Origin: Ningiella ruwaisensis
Lineage (GTDB): Bacteria; Pseudomonadota; Gammaproteobacteria; Enterobacterales; Alteromonadaceae
Assembly (NCBI RefSeq): GCF_004798935.1
Contig: NZ_RAHT01000002.1
Span: 496,001-560,000, forward strand
Direction of reading: 5' to 3'
DNA length: 64,000 bases
In this document: piece by piece, positions 45,669 through 54,272 of the stretch
Layout of the letters: each line of letters opens with the position of its first letter
Position numbering within the stretch: the stretch's first letter is position 1
Position numbers and translations under genes: made by a program
Notes under the pieces: generated by a model
The model's database searches: none
Seen by the model: the letters and a program-made list of their open reading frames with translations, nothing else
Told to the model about the DNA's origin: nothing

Positions 45669-46137
45669 ATTAATGCGGCTAACCGTAAAAGACAATCAAC
45701 TGCCCGTCACTATAGCGAAGACGTTAGCCCCGAGTTTGCGGCCTCCGCCGCAACGACGATAGTTTTTTTGAAATGCGCAGCGTGCCACTTTTGGAGCAGA
45801 GTGCCCATCTGCTAAAAACCTTGATCATCCGATTTCTCTAGTTTTAAATTATTCGCCGGTTAAATATTCCAACTAAGTTTTGCATAGGTGCAGGTTTTTC
45901 GTTTTTCAAATAAGCTTTATCAAGGCCAATTCCTTTAAAAAATGTTGCTAATTCCAGACAGTTTTCAATCTCTAAAAAATAAATTAAGCATTCCATCCTA
46001 CGCTTTTAGAAATTTCGTTATAAACCTTTCTTATAATTGGCAAAATTACAATAAATTTGCCAATATAAACGCATAACAACAAGAACCTTAAGGCAATTAA
46101 TAAAGGTCGTAACACTAACAATAAAAAAGGATAAATC
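45669..46137. other. Intergenic region upstream of the TonB receptor gene
   Basis: A 469-bp AT-rich spacer. It presumably holds the promoter of the receptor gene; an A-rich AAAAAAGGA ribosome-binding site precedes the ATG at 46138. On the minus strand, 45844-45996 is a clean 50-codon frame (MECLIYFLEIENCLELATFF...FNRRII) whose residues look protein-like. It could be a tiny gene or the remnant of a longer one. A second minus-strand frame starting inside the receptor gene (46190 to 45984) is hydrophobic and probably spurious. No RNA gene recognised. Confidence 0.4.
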
Positions 46138-48540
46138 ATGAAACACACAATCAAGCCATGTTTTAGAAAAACGTTTTTATGTGCAAGCATTGCCAGCTTG
46201 CTTGCTTCCCCGGTTTATGCCCAACAAACTGCACAAAACGATGATGATAGCGAGGTAGAAAAAATCATCGTAACCGCAACAAAACGAAGCCAGGCCATTG
46301 AAGATGTGCCTTTTTCTATCAACGCGCAAACGCAGCGTGATTTAGAGCGAAGCGGCGCAAATACACTTGAAGATGTTGCAAGAACTGTTGCAAGCGTATC
46401 AATTCAGAACCTGGGGCCCGGTCAAAGCCAAGTGTCTATGCGTGGTGTGTCGGCAGGGCAAATCGTGCGCGACCAACCCGGTGTCAAAGAGCAGGTAGGT
46501 GTTTATTTAGATGAAAGCGTTATATCACTATCCCTGTTTACCCCCGATTTAGACCTTTTTGATTTGAGCCGTGTTGAAACCTTACGAGGCCCTCAAGGCA
46601 CGCTATTTGGTTCAGGCTCCATTGGAGGAACACTACGTTACATTACTAATCAACCTGAAATCGACTCGTTTGAAGGTAAGTTAGAAGCAAATATTAACAC
46701 CATGACCGACGGTGGCACCGGCAATCATATTAAAGGCATGGTAAATGTGCCTTTAGTGGACGATACCTTAGCCATGAGAGCTGTTTTTTATCGCACGGAT
46801 TATGCCGGATTCATCGATGCATTAGGTGAAAATGGCAGTTTAAACGAAGATGTGAATGATGGCTTTCGATTAGGCGGAAGAATTGCACTGAAATACACCC
46901 CTACTGAAAACTTAAGTATCACGCCTCGTTTAATATTGCAAAATATCAGTATGAACGGCGCGAACCGTCAGGAAGTTTATAATTTATTTGCCAATCCATA
47001 TACCACCACTCGCCCGGCAATTACCTTGGGTGAGCGAGAGCAATACTTGCTGCTGCAAGAAGGTTTCGAAGACGACACTACCATTGCCGATGTAACTGCA
47101 GAGTACACAACTAATATTGCGGATTTCACCTTTGTTTATAGCTATACCGATAGAGACATCTTGATGTCTCGCGACGCCAGTGCATTAAGTGGCTCTGTAA
47201 GCGTTGATTTGGGTTTTCCAAATGAAGCCGTCTTACTGCCATCAAACCTGCTGGACCGCACACAGGTAGAGCAGGACACCTTTGAGATTCGCGCTGCCAG
47301 CAATAACGACAGTGCACTTCAATGGTTAGTTGGTGCCTTCATGTCGGATACTGAACGTAAGTATTCTCAGCGATTACCCACTCCGGGCTATGATGCATTT
47401 ACCGATGCCACACTTGGCGAGGGTACATCAGCGGCAGTTGCCAATGGCTTCCCACTTAATTCGCCCTATAACGCGGATTTACCATATGATCTTGAGCAAA
47501 CGGCATTATTCGGTGAAATCAATTATGGCGTAACTGAGAGGCTAGATTTAACCGTTGGCACGCGCTTTTACGATTATGAAGAAACACGACGTTTTACCAC
47601 TGGCGGTCTCTTCTCTAACAGCGATGATCAAACCGATTCAACCGAGTCAGATGGCTTTACCTCTCGCGTCATTGCCGCTTACGAGCTCAACGATACAATC
47701 AACCTAAATGCACAGGTATCTCAAGGTTTCCGCTTAGGTGGAGTAAATGACCCGCTAAACCGTTCTTTGTGTAATGCACAGGACTTAGAAGTGTTTGGCG
47801 GATTTCAAGATTACGATGACGAGACCCTGACAAACTATGAGCTTGGTATGAAATCAGGCGGTCGTGGTTGGACAGCAAATGTCGCCGCTTTTTACACCGA
47901 TATAGAGGATTTACAGGTGACTCTGGATGCAGGTTCCTGTTCATCTCGTATTTCCTTCAACGTGCCTGAAGCACACACGCAAGGAATTGAATTTGAATTA
48001 ACCCGCCAGGCAACTGAGCATTTGTTTATTTCAATTGCCGGTAGCTTACTTGAGGCAGAGTTCGATTCAACTGTGTTTGACAGTTCTGGAAATGTACTGG
48101 GCGGCGTTGCCGAAGGAAACCGCCTTGCATCAGTTCCCGAAACATCATTTGCCATTGCCGCAACTTATGACTTTGGCGAACCGCTGTTCGGTTCAAGTAG
48201 CACCTACATTCAAGGCTCTTATCAATATGTTGGCGACAGAATTACCCAACCAAGTGACCAAGTAGCGGGTGCAGGTCGATTTGTTTCTGGCTTGCCCTTT
48301 GGCGGAGCAAGTGGAACTGAAGTGACCGAGCTTGATTTGGTGCTTGATAGCTACAATACCCTGAACATCAGCGCTGGTTTAGTCTATGACGAGTACGAAA
48401 TTCTGCTATATGTAAACAACTTATTTGACGAAAACGCCTTGCTTTCTTTTGATAGAGAACGGGGCGGTCGCGCACGTTTAGGGTATCGTGTAGGAGAGCC
48501 TCGCACTATCGGCGCTACGTTCAGATATTTCTTTAATTAA
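46138..48540 (+). CDS. TonB-dependent outer membrane receptor
   Basis: An 800-residue TonB-dependent transporter. It has a signal peptide (ending SPVYAQQ, around residue 28) and a TonB-box-like segment VEKIIVTATKRSQAIEDVPFS. The plug domain shows VSMRGVSAG, VGVYLDESVIS and VETLRGPQGTLFGSGSIGGTLRYITNQP. The beta-barrel has YELGMKSG and NVAAFYTDIEDLQV, and the protein ends at TIGATFRYFFN with terminal aromatic residues. The VTATKR/EDVPFSI pattern is that of the large siderophore- and carbohydrate-type receptor group common in Alteromonadales. The substrate cannot be told from the sequence. It is a monocistronic-looking gene followed by a terminator. Confidence 0.95.
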   Translation: MKHTIKPCFRKTFLCASIASLLASPVYAQQTAQNDDDSEVEKIIVTATKRSQAIEDVPFSINAQTQRDLERSGANTLEDVARTVASVSIQNLGPGQSQVSMRGVSAGQIVRDQPGVKEQVGVYLDESVISLSLFTPDLDLFDLSRVETLRGPQGTLFGSGSIGGTLRYITNQPEIDSFEGKLEANINTMTDGGTGNHIKGMVNVPLVDDTLAMRAVFYRTDYAGFIDALGENGSLNEDVNDGFRLGGRIALKYTPTENLSITPRLILQNISMNGANRQEVYNLFANPYTTTRPAITLGEREQYLLLQEGFEDDTTIADVTAEYTTNIADFTFVYSYTDRDILMSRDASALSGSVSVDLGFPNEAVLLPSNLLDRTQVEQDTFEIRAASNNDSALQWLVGAFMSDTERKYSQRLPTPGYDAFTDATLGEGTSAAVANGFPLNSPYNADLPYDLEQTALFGEINYGVTERLDLTVGTRFYDYEETRRFTTGGLFSNSDDQTDSTESDGFTSRVIAAYELNDTINLNAQVSQGFRLGGVNDPLNRSLCNAQDLEVFGGFQDYDDETLTNYELGMKSGGRGWTANVAAFYTDIEDLQVTLDAGSCSSRISFNVPEAHTQGIEFELTRQATEHLFISIAGSLLEAEFDSTVFDSSGNVLGGVAEGNRLASVPETSFAIAATYDFGEPLFGSSSTYIQGSYQYVGDRITQPSDQVAGAGRFVSGLPFGGASGTEVTELDLVLDSYNTLNISAGLVYDEYEILLYVNNLFDENALLSFDRERGGRARLGYRVGEPRTIGATFRYFFN

Positions 48541-48574
48541 AGAATGATGAAGCAATAAAACAGCTGTAAATCAA

Positions 48575-48608
48575 AAAGTGGCCCATGCTGTAAAGGGCCA
48601 CTTTCTTT
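48575..48608. terminator. Bidirectional terminator between the TonB receptor and the PspB-like gene
   Basis: Perfect 10-bp stem AAAGTGGCCC/GGGCCACTTT (48575-48584 with 48595-48604) and a ten-base loop. The stem-end A/T runs serve both directions. It lies in the 72-bp convergent spacer. Confidence 0.8.
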
Positions 48609-48612
48609 GAAA

Positions 48613-48918
48613 TTACTGCTTGGCGAGTTTGTCAAATTCCTTTTTCAATTCATAAGACGGTTCGCTTACAATTTTCTCCAGCACCTGAATGCGTTCTTTA
48701 AGTTTTAAAATTTCATCTTGCAGGGCCTCTTCTTTCTGACTTTTTGAATCGAAGGATTTCATTTTACTTTTATGAAAGCCTTCTGAGCGAAAGGGGTGCT
48801 TTGTTTCACCATTGATCCAACTTAGCAAACGTAAATTGTATTTTGCGTCAAGCAAAGCAAAAGACAGCCACAGCAGGCCAATTAACATAAATATAAGAAC
48901 AAATTTGTATTCAATCAT
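48613..48918 (-). CDS. Small PspB-like membrane protein
   Basis: A 101-residue protein starting MIEYKFVLIFML. The start at 48918 follows GGAG at about six bases; a longer frame to 48966 lacks such a site. It has one N-terminal membrane helix (FVLIFMLIGLLWLSFALL), a basic region, and a C-terminal helix LKERIQVLEKIVSEPSYELKKEFDKL. That helix resembles the leucine-zipper-like end of phage-shock protein B (xRIQxLExIL). It is probably an inner-membrane protein with a cytoplasmic coiled coil. It is divergent from an ECF sigma factor across a spacer with a 41-bp near-palindrome. PspB similarity is only by eye; no pspA or pspC is near. Confidence 0.6.
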   Translation of the reverse strand: MIEYKFVLIFMLIGLLWLSFALLDAKYNLRLLSWINGETKHPFRSEGFHKSKMKSFDSKSQKEEALQDEILKLKERIQVLEKIVSEPSYELKKEFDKLAKQ

Positions 48919-48978
48919 TGTCATCTCCGATACTCTAAACACAATACTTATTTCCCCTATAGTCAATGAAAAGAAAAA

Positions 48979-49019
48979 TTTATTACAAACACGTTTTTAA
49001 AAAATGTTTTTGTAATAAA
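48979..49019. promoter_or_regulatory. 41-bp near-palindrome in the divergent ECF promoter region
   Basis: TTTATTACAAAC at one end and TTTTGTAATAAA at the other bound a 41-bp AT-rich sequence that is almost its own reverse complement, with only a few mismatches around the centre. It lies between the divergent PspB-like gene (60 bp away) and the ECF sigma gene (61 bp away). That position fits a shared operator, but it could also form an RNA hairpin in the leader of one gene. No known operator consensus was recognised. Confidence 0.55.
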
Positions 49020-49080
49020 AACCCAAAATTTCTGACTACCTTAATTGTATTTTCTTGGAATGAATGAATTATAGGCCTCG

Positions 49081-49599
49081 ATGAGTCAATCTCCCCCTCT
49101 TTTTGAAAGCGTTATTAAGCAGTATTCGCCGCTCTTATTCAGGGTGGCAAGTACCTACGAAGCAAACACAAGCATTCAGCAGGAACTGTTTCAGGAAATC
49201 TGTGTGTCTATTTGGCTGGCCTTAAAAACCTACAAGGGCGAGGCTTCTGTTAAAACCTTTATTTTAAAAGTGGCACACAATCGCTGCGTGACCCATATAG
49301 GTAAGGAAGTCGGTCGATTTAAAAGCCACGAGGCTGCAGATGCGGCATCACTTGCCGATCAGTCACTGTTCAGTGAGAAATTATCATTGGAAAATGAAAT
49401 AGAGCGCTCTCAAAAAGTACAACAATTACTTAACGCAATTCGCCGATTAAAACTACCAGCACGCCAGGTGATTTCTCTATCTCTTGAAGGACTTCGTTAT
49501 GAAGACATATCTGAAATTTGCGGTATCTCTGTTAGCAACGTCGGCGTGACGATCAAACGCGTGAAAGAACAATTACGGAATGAAATTGACCATGAATAA
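49081..49599 (+). CDS. ECF-type RNA polymerase sigma factor
   Basis: A 172-residue sigma-70 family ECF factor. Region 2 is visible as SPLLFRVASTYEANTSIQQELFQEICVSIWLALKTYKGEASVKTFILKVAHNRCVTH. Region 4 is LNAIRRLKLPARQVISLSLEGLRYEDISEICGISVSNVGVTIKRVKEQLR, with the HTH in EDISEICGISVSNVGVTIKR. No region 3, as expected for ECF factors. Its 3' end overlaps the next gene (ATGAATAA), whose membrane protein is the likely anti-sigma or partner. It probably responds to an envelope or membrane signal (inference from neighbours). Confidence 0.93.
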   Translation: MSQSPPLFESVIKQYSPLLFRVASTYEANTSIQQELFQEICVSIWLALKTYKGEASVKTFILKVAHNRCVTHIGKEVGRFKSHEAADAASLADQSLFSEKLSLENEIERSQKVQQLLNAIRRLKLPARQVISLSLEGLRYEDISEICGISVSNVGVTIKRVKEQLRNEIDHE

Positions 49600-50164
49600 A
49601 AAACTGAAAAACGACAGTTTGGAAAATATCTGGCAGCAGCAAGCGACGCATGAAATAGACCTTGATGACATAGCCAAACTCGCTTCATCACTTCAGCGGA
49701 AACAGCGTTTTTATATTGCGTTAGATATTTTAAGTTTATCTCCGTTTGCCTTGTTGTTCCTGTTTGATATCCAGCTTTCATTTGCAATGAAACTGTTTTT
49801 TACTTGCCTCTTTGTGTCAGGTCTTGTCACGGTTTTTTATTTTATTAAACTAAGATGGCTTGCAGCATTTGGTGATATGGCCAATACAAGCAATTTTGCC
49901 CTTTCTCTTTTGCGGCAATATCAAAATAATGCTCGAATCGCAAAAATTAACAAGCATCTCGGCTGGTTATCTGTCGTCATTTGCATTGGCGCTGCAACAA
50001 TTTTTCAAATTGTCGACGATGTAGAGTTTACACCTGCAATCAAAAAACTCGGGATTATCTCTTTTATAATGTTAGTTGTCGCTACTCCTTGGTGTTTGTG
50101 GGCGCATAAAAGGCAAATGCATTTTCAAACAAAAGCCGAGTATCTTAAAAATAATCTCGAATAA
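49592..50164 (+). CDS. Membrane partner of the ECF sigma factor (putative anti-sigma)
   Basis: A 190-residue protein starting MNKKLKNDSLENIWQQQ. The ATG at 49592 overlaps the sigma gene's stop by eight bases, so translation is coupled; an in-frame ATG at 49580 is possible. A short cytoplasmic N-terminal helix (ENIWQQQATHEIDLDDIAKLASSLQRKQR) precedes about four membrane helices in two hairpins (ALDILSLSPFALLFLFDI, LFFTCLFVSGLVTVFYFI, WLSVVICIGAATIFQIV, LGIISFIMLVVATPWCLWA). No ZAS anti-sigma motif (HxxxCxxC) is present. The anti-sigma role is inferred from position and layout only. Confidence 0.75.
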   Translation: MNKKLKNDSLENIWQQQATHEIDLDDIAKLASSLQRKQRFYIALDILSLSPFALLFLFDIQLSFAMKLFFTCLFVSGLVTVFYFIKLRWLAAFGDMANTSNFALSLLRQYQNNARIAKINKHLGWLSVVICIGAATIFQIVDDVEFTPAIKKLGIISFIMLVVATPWCLWAHKRQMHFQTKAEYLKNNLE

Positions 50165-50228
50165 ATCGTAATAAAATGAAAATACCGAAGACTAGTAGTG
50201 TGTAATTAAACAATTGAAAGGGATCACA

Positions 50229-50501
50229 ATGGAACTTATAAATAATTATTTTACTGCACTTCAAACATTAAACAGTCTTCAAATTATGCTTATTGTGGCA
50301 GCAGTTCTTATCGTCTGGTTTTTACCTGCGATGATTGCAGCAGTGTTAAACCCGGCTCACGCTAAATACATAGTCGTAGCATGCGTACCGGCCGGATTCT
50401 CACTCATTGCCTGGTCTGGACTGATGATCTGGGCATGCACCGGAAAAGTATTCGAAAAATATAAAGACAAGGTGGCTAAGGATCAACAAGCGTCTATTTG
50501 A
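50229..50501 (+). CDS. Small superinfection-immunity-like membrane protein
   Basis: A 90-residue protein starting MELINNYFTALQTL. The ATG at 50229 follows AAAGGG at nine bases. Two membrane helices are visible: LQIMLIVAAVLIVWFLPAMIAAVL and YIVVACVPAGFSLIAWSGLMIWACTG. The pattern of a first helix with WFLPxxIA, then an H-x-K-Y loop and a second helix with GxSxIAW is like the Imm superinfection-immunity family (PF14373), which in bacteria is widespread outside phages. The assignment is tentative. It follows the ECF pair by 64 bp on the same strand and may belong to their operon. Confidence 0.55.
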   Translation: MELINNYFTALQTLNSLQIMLIVAAVLIVWFLPAMIAAVLNPAHAKYIVVACVPAGFSLIAWSGLMIWACTGKVFEKYKDKVAKDQQASI

Positions 50502-50805
50502 GTCACTTTGTATCAATATTCATCTTTACAAGTGTTACGCTTTAATTTCCTTTTTCGACACTTATTTGGAGCCTAACCAAAAAGTGTCGAAAAATTTTAC
50601 ATATAAATGCTAATCAAAAACGAATTTAACCTTAACTATTGAAACTATTGATTTTTTTAGCTCGGCTTAGATTTTGCTTTAACGTTTTTTACTTTCAATA
50701 TTTAGCCTTTAGTAAAAGAGAAGCGAAAATATTGAATTTACTTTGAACTAGTGAAAAGGATTTTCTGTTCTGCACGTGTAAAAAAGTAATAAAAAAGAGG
50801 TAAAC
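50502..50805. other. Intergenic region before the PEP-CTERM-like gene
   Basis: A 304-bp AT-rich spacer. It contains a 13-bp inverted repeat TTTTTCGACACTT/AAGTGTCGAAAAA (50551-50563 with 50582-50594, 18-base loop), which may end the upstream operon. The 13-mer also occurs in element B (44848-44860). The rest is presumed promoter for 50806, whose ATG follows AAGAGG. Confidence 0.5.
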
Positions 50806-51573
50806 ATGTATTTTAAAAAAACTCGCCTAGTTGCCGTAGCTGCGGCATTTTTGTTCGCCAGTCAAAGCAATGCAGCTTTAGTTGAAGTTGATAGTGGATT
50901 TGGTGAATTGCCAGACGATGTCGTATCTGCAATTGGTTTAATTGAGGGAGATATATTTGGTGGGGATGGTATACCGTTCGACACTTTAAATTGGCAAACA
51001 CTGGATATGAATGGTGATGATTCCGCCGACTTGGTGATGGCAATGAGCGCAACACAACGATTTCAATCACCAGAAGTTACCAACAATGGCGTGGATACCT
51101 ATTACGCTGGTCCAGGAATATCCGCACCTGACCGGTCGCTTTGGAATTTTAACTTTCTTTTAGGTGCAATCGATGGCTCTGATATAAGTAGTTTGTTTAC
51201 TCAAAATAACGGGCCCTTGAGTCTTAATATCTTTTACGAACTTGACCCAAACTCTGGCGAGAACGCGATGTTTGATGCAAGTTTACTACCTGTAGATCCA
51301 GACTTTTCAAGCATTTTACAGTTTAGTTGGAATCTTGGATTCAGCTTTCTGAGCAATGTATCGCCGGGCTTTAATTCAGGTGCTGCCCTGGACAACGGTG
51401 AAACATTTAATCCGTTTGCAAACGGTGTTTATGACTTTACAGCCCTTTTGACTGATGCCGATTCAAGCGCATCTATTGATATTGATGTTGTTGTAGAGGC
51501 AAACACTCCTGCCACTATAGCGCTCTTTGCTTTTGGACTTGCCGGGTTAATAAGTCTGCGAAAGCGTATCTAA
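50806..51573 (+). CDS. PEP-CTERM-type exported protein
   Basis: A 255-residue secreted protein. The signal peptide MYFKKTRLVAVAAAFLFASQSNA is cleaved before ALVEVD. The middle is acidic and rich in Asp, Asn, Gly and Ser (for example LDMNGDDSADLVMAMS). The C-terminus NTPATIALFAFGLAGLISLRKR has the tripartite PEP-CTERM sorting layout: a short Pro-containing motif (NTP in place of PEP), a hydrophobic helix, then a basic tail. Such proteins are processed by exosortase and are often linked to exopolysaccharide or biofilm matrix. No exosortase gene is in the window, but PrsT is. The function of the mature part is unknown. Confidence 0.82.
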   Translation: MYFKKTRLVAVAAAFLFASQSNAALVEVDSGFGELPDDVVSAIGLIEGDIFGGDGIPFDTLNWQTLDMNGDDSADLVMAMSATQRFQSPEVTNNGVDTYYAGPGISAPDRSLWNFNFLLGAIDGSDISSLFTQNNGPLSLNIFYELDPNSGENAMFDASLLPVDPDFSSILQFSWNLGFSFLSNVSPGFNSGAALDNGETFNPFANGVYDFTALLTDADSSASIDIDVVVEANTPATIALFAFGLAGLISLRKRI

Positions 51574-51638
51574 CATTTTTAAAGTCAGGCAGGTGCAAGC
51601 TGCCTGAATTAATCGTTCAGTAAAGTCGACATTTCACC

Positions 51639-52676
51639 TCAATCTAATTGGCGCTTTAGCAGTTGACGCATGCGCCTTGCTTGCTTTTCGTCCAAGTCGC
51701 CCAAAAATCCTCTGGCATGTTCCGGTATATGCTCAGCAGATTCAGCATCAAATACAAGTTTGTCAAATATCGCTTTCCACGCCTCTCTCTGTGCCTTTGG
51801 TAATGCTTTTATCCCAAGCAAAGCGTGAACGAGCGCGTCAGTAGGATTGGCCGCTTCTTCTGGTGCCTGTCGCCACCAATAGTTTTGCAATAAGTTAAAT
51901 GCACCATGCGCTTTGACGCTGTGCCACCACATACTAGGAATAAAAATCCCATCTCCAGGCTTGAGTCGTACTTCGTAGCCATTTTCGAGAGCGTGTTTAA
52001 ACTTGGGAAAGCGCTTAAAGTCTGGATTATCGAAGTCCACTAAACTAATTGCCTGTCCGGCTGGGTTAAACTCAATAGGCCCCACATATAAATTATCCCA
52101 TTGATCAGGCGCGAAAAGTGTAAATGTGCGCTCACCAGCAAGCACGCAAGCAACATTATCGGTTGCATCAAAATGCGCTGCGACGCGTGAACGGTTTCCC
52201 ATCCACAAACTCACTAAGGGTGCGTGATTTAAGCAAGGTATATCATGCTGTTCTCGGTAGCTTGGCAGAATATAATCAATGGACGTTGAGCCCAAATAGA
52301 GCGTTGCTTTATCCGTTTCAGCCTGATTATCAATCAACCAATTTAATACGTCATTAAAAAAGAGATTTTTCTGTGCAAAATTAAAGCCCTTCATATCCTT
52401 ATCGTAAAAAAAGCGCCCTTTCTCCTGTGCTGGTGCCACCCAGGCCGGGACGGCCTTGTTTGCGCTCATCTTAAGTAGAAGCTCTGCCTTTTCGTGATTA
52501 TTTGCGCACTGTACTATCGGCCAGTCGTTTACCAGCCCACGCATTACAAAAGGCTCTGTTTGAGTAAGCATTTCTATACTCAGCTCATTGATAGAGGATA
52601 AGCTTATTTCTTTTAATGACTTCAGAACGGCGGTCCTTTCTTTTGCAAGTAAATTATGATGGTGCAAGCCTATCAT
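51639..52676 (-). CDS. Cupin-8 / JmjC-domain protein
   Basis: A 345-residue 2-oxoglutarate/Fe(II)-dependent oxygenase-like protein (cupin_8, JmjC fold). The metal-binding facial triad is visible: H168 and D170 in RVAAHFDATDNVACVLAGERTFTLFAP, and H252 in GDGIFIPSMWWHSVKA. An N-terminal EPFVMRGLVNDWPIV block is also typical. A C-terminal helical region (AREAW-type, LLGIKALPKAQREAWKAIFDKLV) follows the core. No signal peptide. Family members hydroxylate proteins or small molecules; the substrate here cannot be told. In Alteromonadales similar genes often lie near TonB receptors. Confidence 0.9.
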   Translation of the reverse strand: MIGLHHHNLLAKERTAVLKSLKEISLSSINELSIEMLTQTEPFVMRGLVNDWPIVQCANNHEKAELLLKMSANKAVPAWVAPAQEKGRFFYDKDMKGFNFAQKNLFFNDVLNWLIDNQAETDKATLYLGSTSIDYILPSYREQHDIPCLNHAPLVSLWMGNRSRVAAHFDATDNVACVLAGERTFTLFAPDQWDNLYVGPIEFNPAGQAISLVDFDNPDFKRFPKFKHALENGYEVRLKPGDGIFIPSMWWHSVKAHGAFNLLQNYWWRQAPEEAANPTDALVHALLGIKALPKAQREAWKAIFDKLVFDAESAEHIPEHARGFLGDLDEKQARRMRQLLKRQLD

Positions 52677-52745
52677 AAGGCAAGTAGCTCTATAAGTATT
52701 AGAGTGTGTTTAACGCTTTTCATTTGCTCACCATTAAGCAAATAC

Positions 52746-52763
52746 AATGAAAATTATTTCATT
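52746..52763. repeat. Small inverted repeat upstream of the malic enzyme gene
   Basis: Perfect 7-bp arms AATGAAA/TTTCATT with a four-base loop, about 190 bp before the malic enzyme start in a 277-bp divergent spacer. It could be an operator, but AT-rich sequence makes this weak. Confidence 0.3.
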
Positions 52764-52953
52764 CACTATAGTAATTAAATGTATTTCTATCATTATTAGC
52801 GTGAATATTACTTCTTTTCACAATGAAAACATGGTCTTACCAGTGAGGTAACGCGTCTGTGACTCACGATTTATGGATTTTATCTGATGACAATTATGAT
52901 ATTGTTTAATAAATATTGAAACCCCACACACTTACGCAAGGATCTTAAATAAG

Positions 52954-54201
52954 ATGTCTGATTTTAGACAAAAAGCATTGGATTACCATGCTCTGCCAAA
53001 GCCCGGTAAAATTAGCGTTGAATTAACGACCCCTGCCAGTAACGTCGACGATTTGGCTTTAGCCTATAGTCCAGGGGTTGCCGAACCAGTAAAGGAAATT
53101 GCCGCTGATCCAAATGCAGCCTATAAATACACCGCCAAGGGCAATATGGTTGCGGTGATTTCAAATGGTACTGCAATTCTAGGTTTAGGCAATTTAGGCC
53201 CCTTGGCATCAAAACCAGTTATGGAGGGTAAAGCGCTTTTATTTAAACGCTTTGCAGGTCTTGATTCTATCGACATTGAAGTCAAGCACAGAACAACCGA
53301 AGAATTTATCAATACGGTTGCCAATATTGCCGACACCTTTGGCGGCATCAACCTTGAAGATATTAAAGCGCCAGAGTGTTTTGAAATTGAAAAAGAACTG
53401 ATCAAACGCTGCAAAATTCCCATTTTTCATGATGATCAGCACGGCACTGCCATTGTTACTGCAGCCGGCATGTTAAATGCGCTGGAAATTCAGGGCAAAA
53501 ATATACAAGACATTCGTATTGTTTGTATGGGTGCGGGCGCGGCGGCAGTTGCCTGTATGGAATTACTTATTAAATGTGGCGCACAACGCGAACGAATTTA
53601 TATGCTTGACCGAAAGGGCGTCATCCATACTCGGCGTCAGGATTTAACCGAGCATAAAATGCTTTTTGCTAATAATACGGATAAACGCACGCTTGAGGAT
53701 GTAATGGAGGGTGCAGATGTGTTTTTAGGTGTATCCGGTCCGGATTTACTGCCACCTGAAACACTGGAATTAATGGCTGAAAACCCCATTGTATTCGCGT
53801 GTTCAAATCCTGATCCAGAAATAAAACCCGAGCTTGCACATGAAGTAAGAAAAGACTTAATTATGGCAACAGGTCGCTCTGACTATCCCAATCAGGTCAA
53901 CAATGTCTTATGCTTTCCTTTTATTTTTAGGGGCGCTCTCGATGTGCGGGCAACCTCAATTAACGATGAAATGAAAGTTGCTGCTGTGGAAGCGTTAAGA
54001 AGTGTCTCAAAAGAGAGCGTTCCTGATGAAGTATTAAAGGCAAGTAATATTAATAAATTAGAATTTGGTCGCGATTACATCATCCCTAAACCAATGGATC
54101 CAAGGCTTTGCAAGCGCATTGCCACGGCTGTGGCAAAAGCGGCTATCGAATCTGGTGTCGCGCAGATAGAGGAACTGCCTGAAAATTACTTATCCGATTG
54201 A
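52954..54201 (+). CDS. Malic enzyme (oxaloacetate-decarboxylating malate dehydrogenase)
   Basis: Converts malate to pyruvate and CO2 with reduction of NAD(P). The 415 residues match the short bacterial malic enzyme without the C-terminal phosphotransacetylase-like domain of MaeB. Seen: LALAYSPGVAEPVKEI, VAVISNGTAILGLGNLGPLASKPVMEGKALLFK, IPIFHDDQHGTAIVTAAGMLNAL (catalytic and metal-binding residues), and a Rossmann region IRIVCMGAGAAAVACMELL. IVFACSNPDPEI and ATGRSDYPNQVNNVLCFPFIFRGALDV follow. Cofactor preference cannot be settled from the sequence. A clean terminator follows. Confidence 0.94.
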   Translation: MSDFRQKALDYHALPKPGKISVELTTPASNVDDLALAYSPGVAEPVKEIAADPNAAYKYTAKGNMVAVISNGTAILGLGNLGPLASKPVMEGKALLFKRFAGLDSIDIEVKHRTTEEFINTVANIADTFGGINLEDIKAPECFEIEKELIKRCKIPIFHDDQHGTAIVTAAGMLNALEIQGKNIQDIRIVCMGAGAAAVACMELLIKCGAQRERIYMLDRKGVIHTRRQDLTEHKMLFANNTDKRTLEDVMEGADVFLGVSGPDLLPPETLELMAENPIVFACSNPDPEIKPELAHEVRKDLIMATGRSDYPNQVNNVLCFPFIFRGALDVRATSINDEMKVAAVEALRSVSKESVPDEVLKASNINKLEFGRDYIIPKPMDPRLCKRIATAVAKAAIESGVAQIEELPENYLSD

Positions 54202-54211
54202 CTGCGTATGA

Positions 54212-54238
54212 AAAACCCTATCGCTTGGATAGGGTTTT
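54212..54238. terminator. Bidirectional terminator between malic enzyme and ahpF
   Basis: Perfect 11-bp stem AAAACCCTATC/GATAGGGTTTT (54212-54222 with 54228-54238) and a five-base loop. A and T runs at the stem ends suit both convergent genes. Confidence 0.88.
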
Positions 54239-54272
54239 GTAATCGTTCGGTTCTTTCGTTAGCTAGTAAAGT

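Noticed and set aside
51639-52676. Iron/siderophore locus linking the cupin-8 gene to the TonB receptor
   Set aside because: Several unrelated genes and terminators separate the two, and nothing in the sequence names the receptor's substrate.
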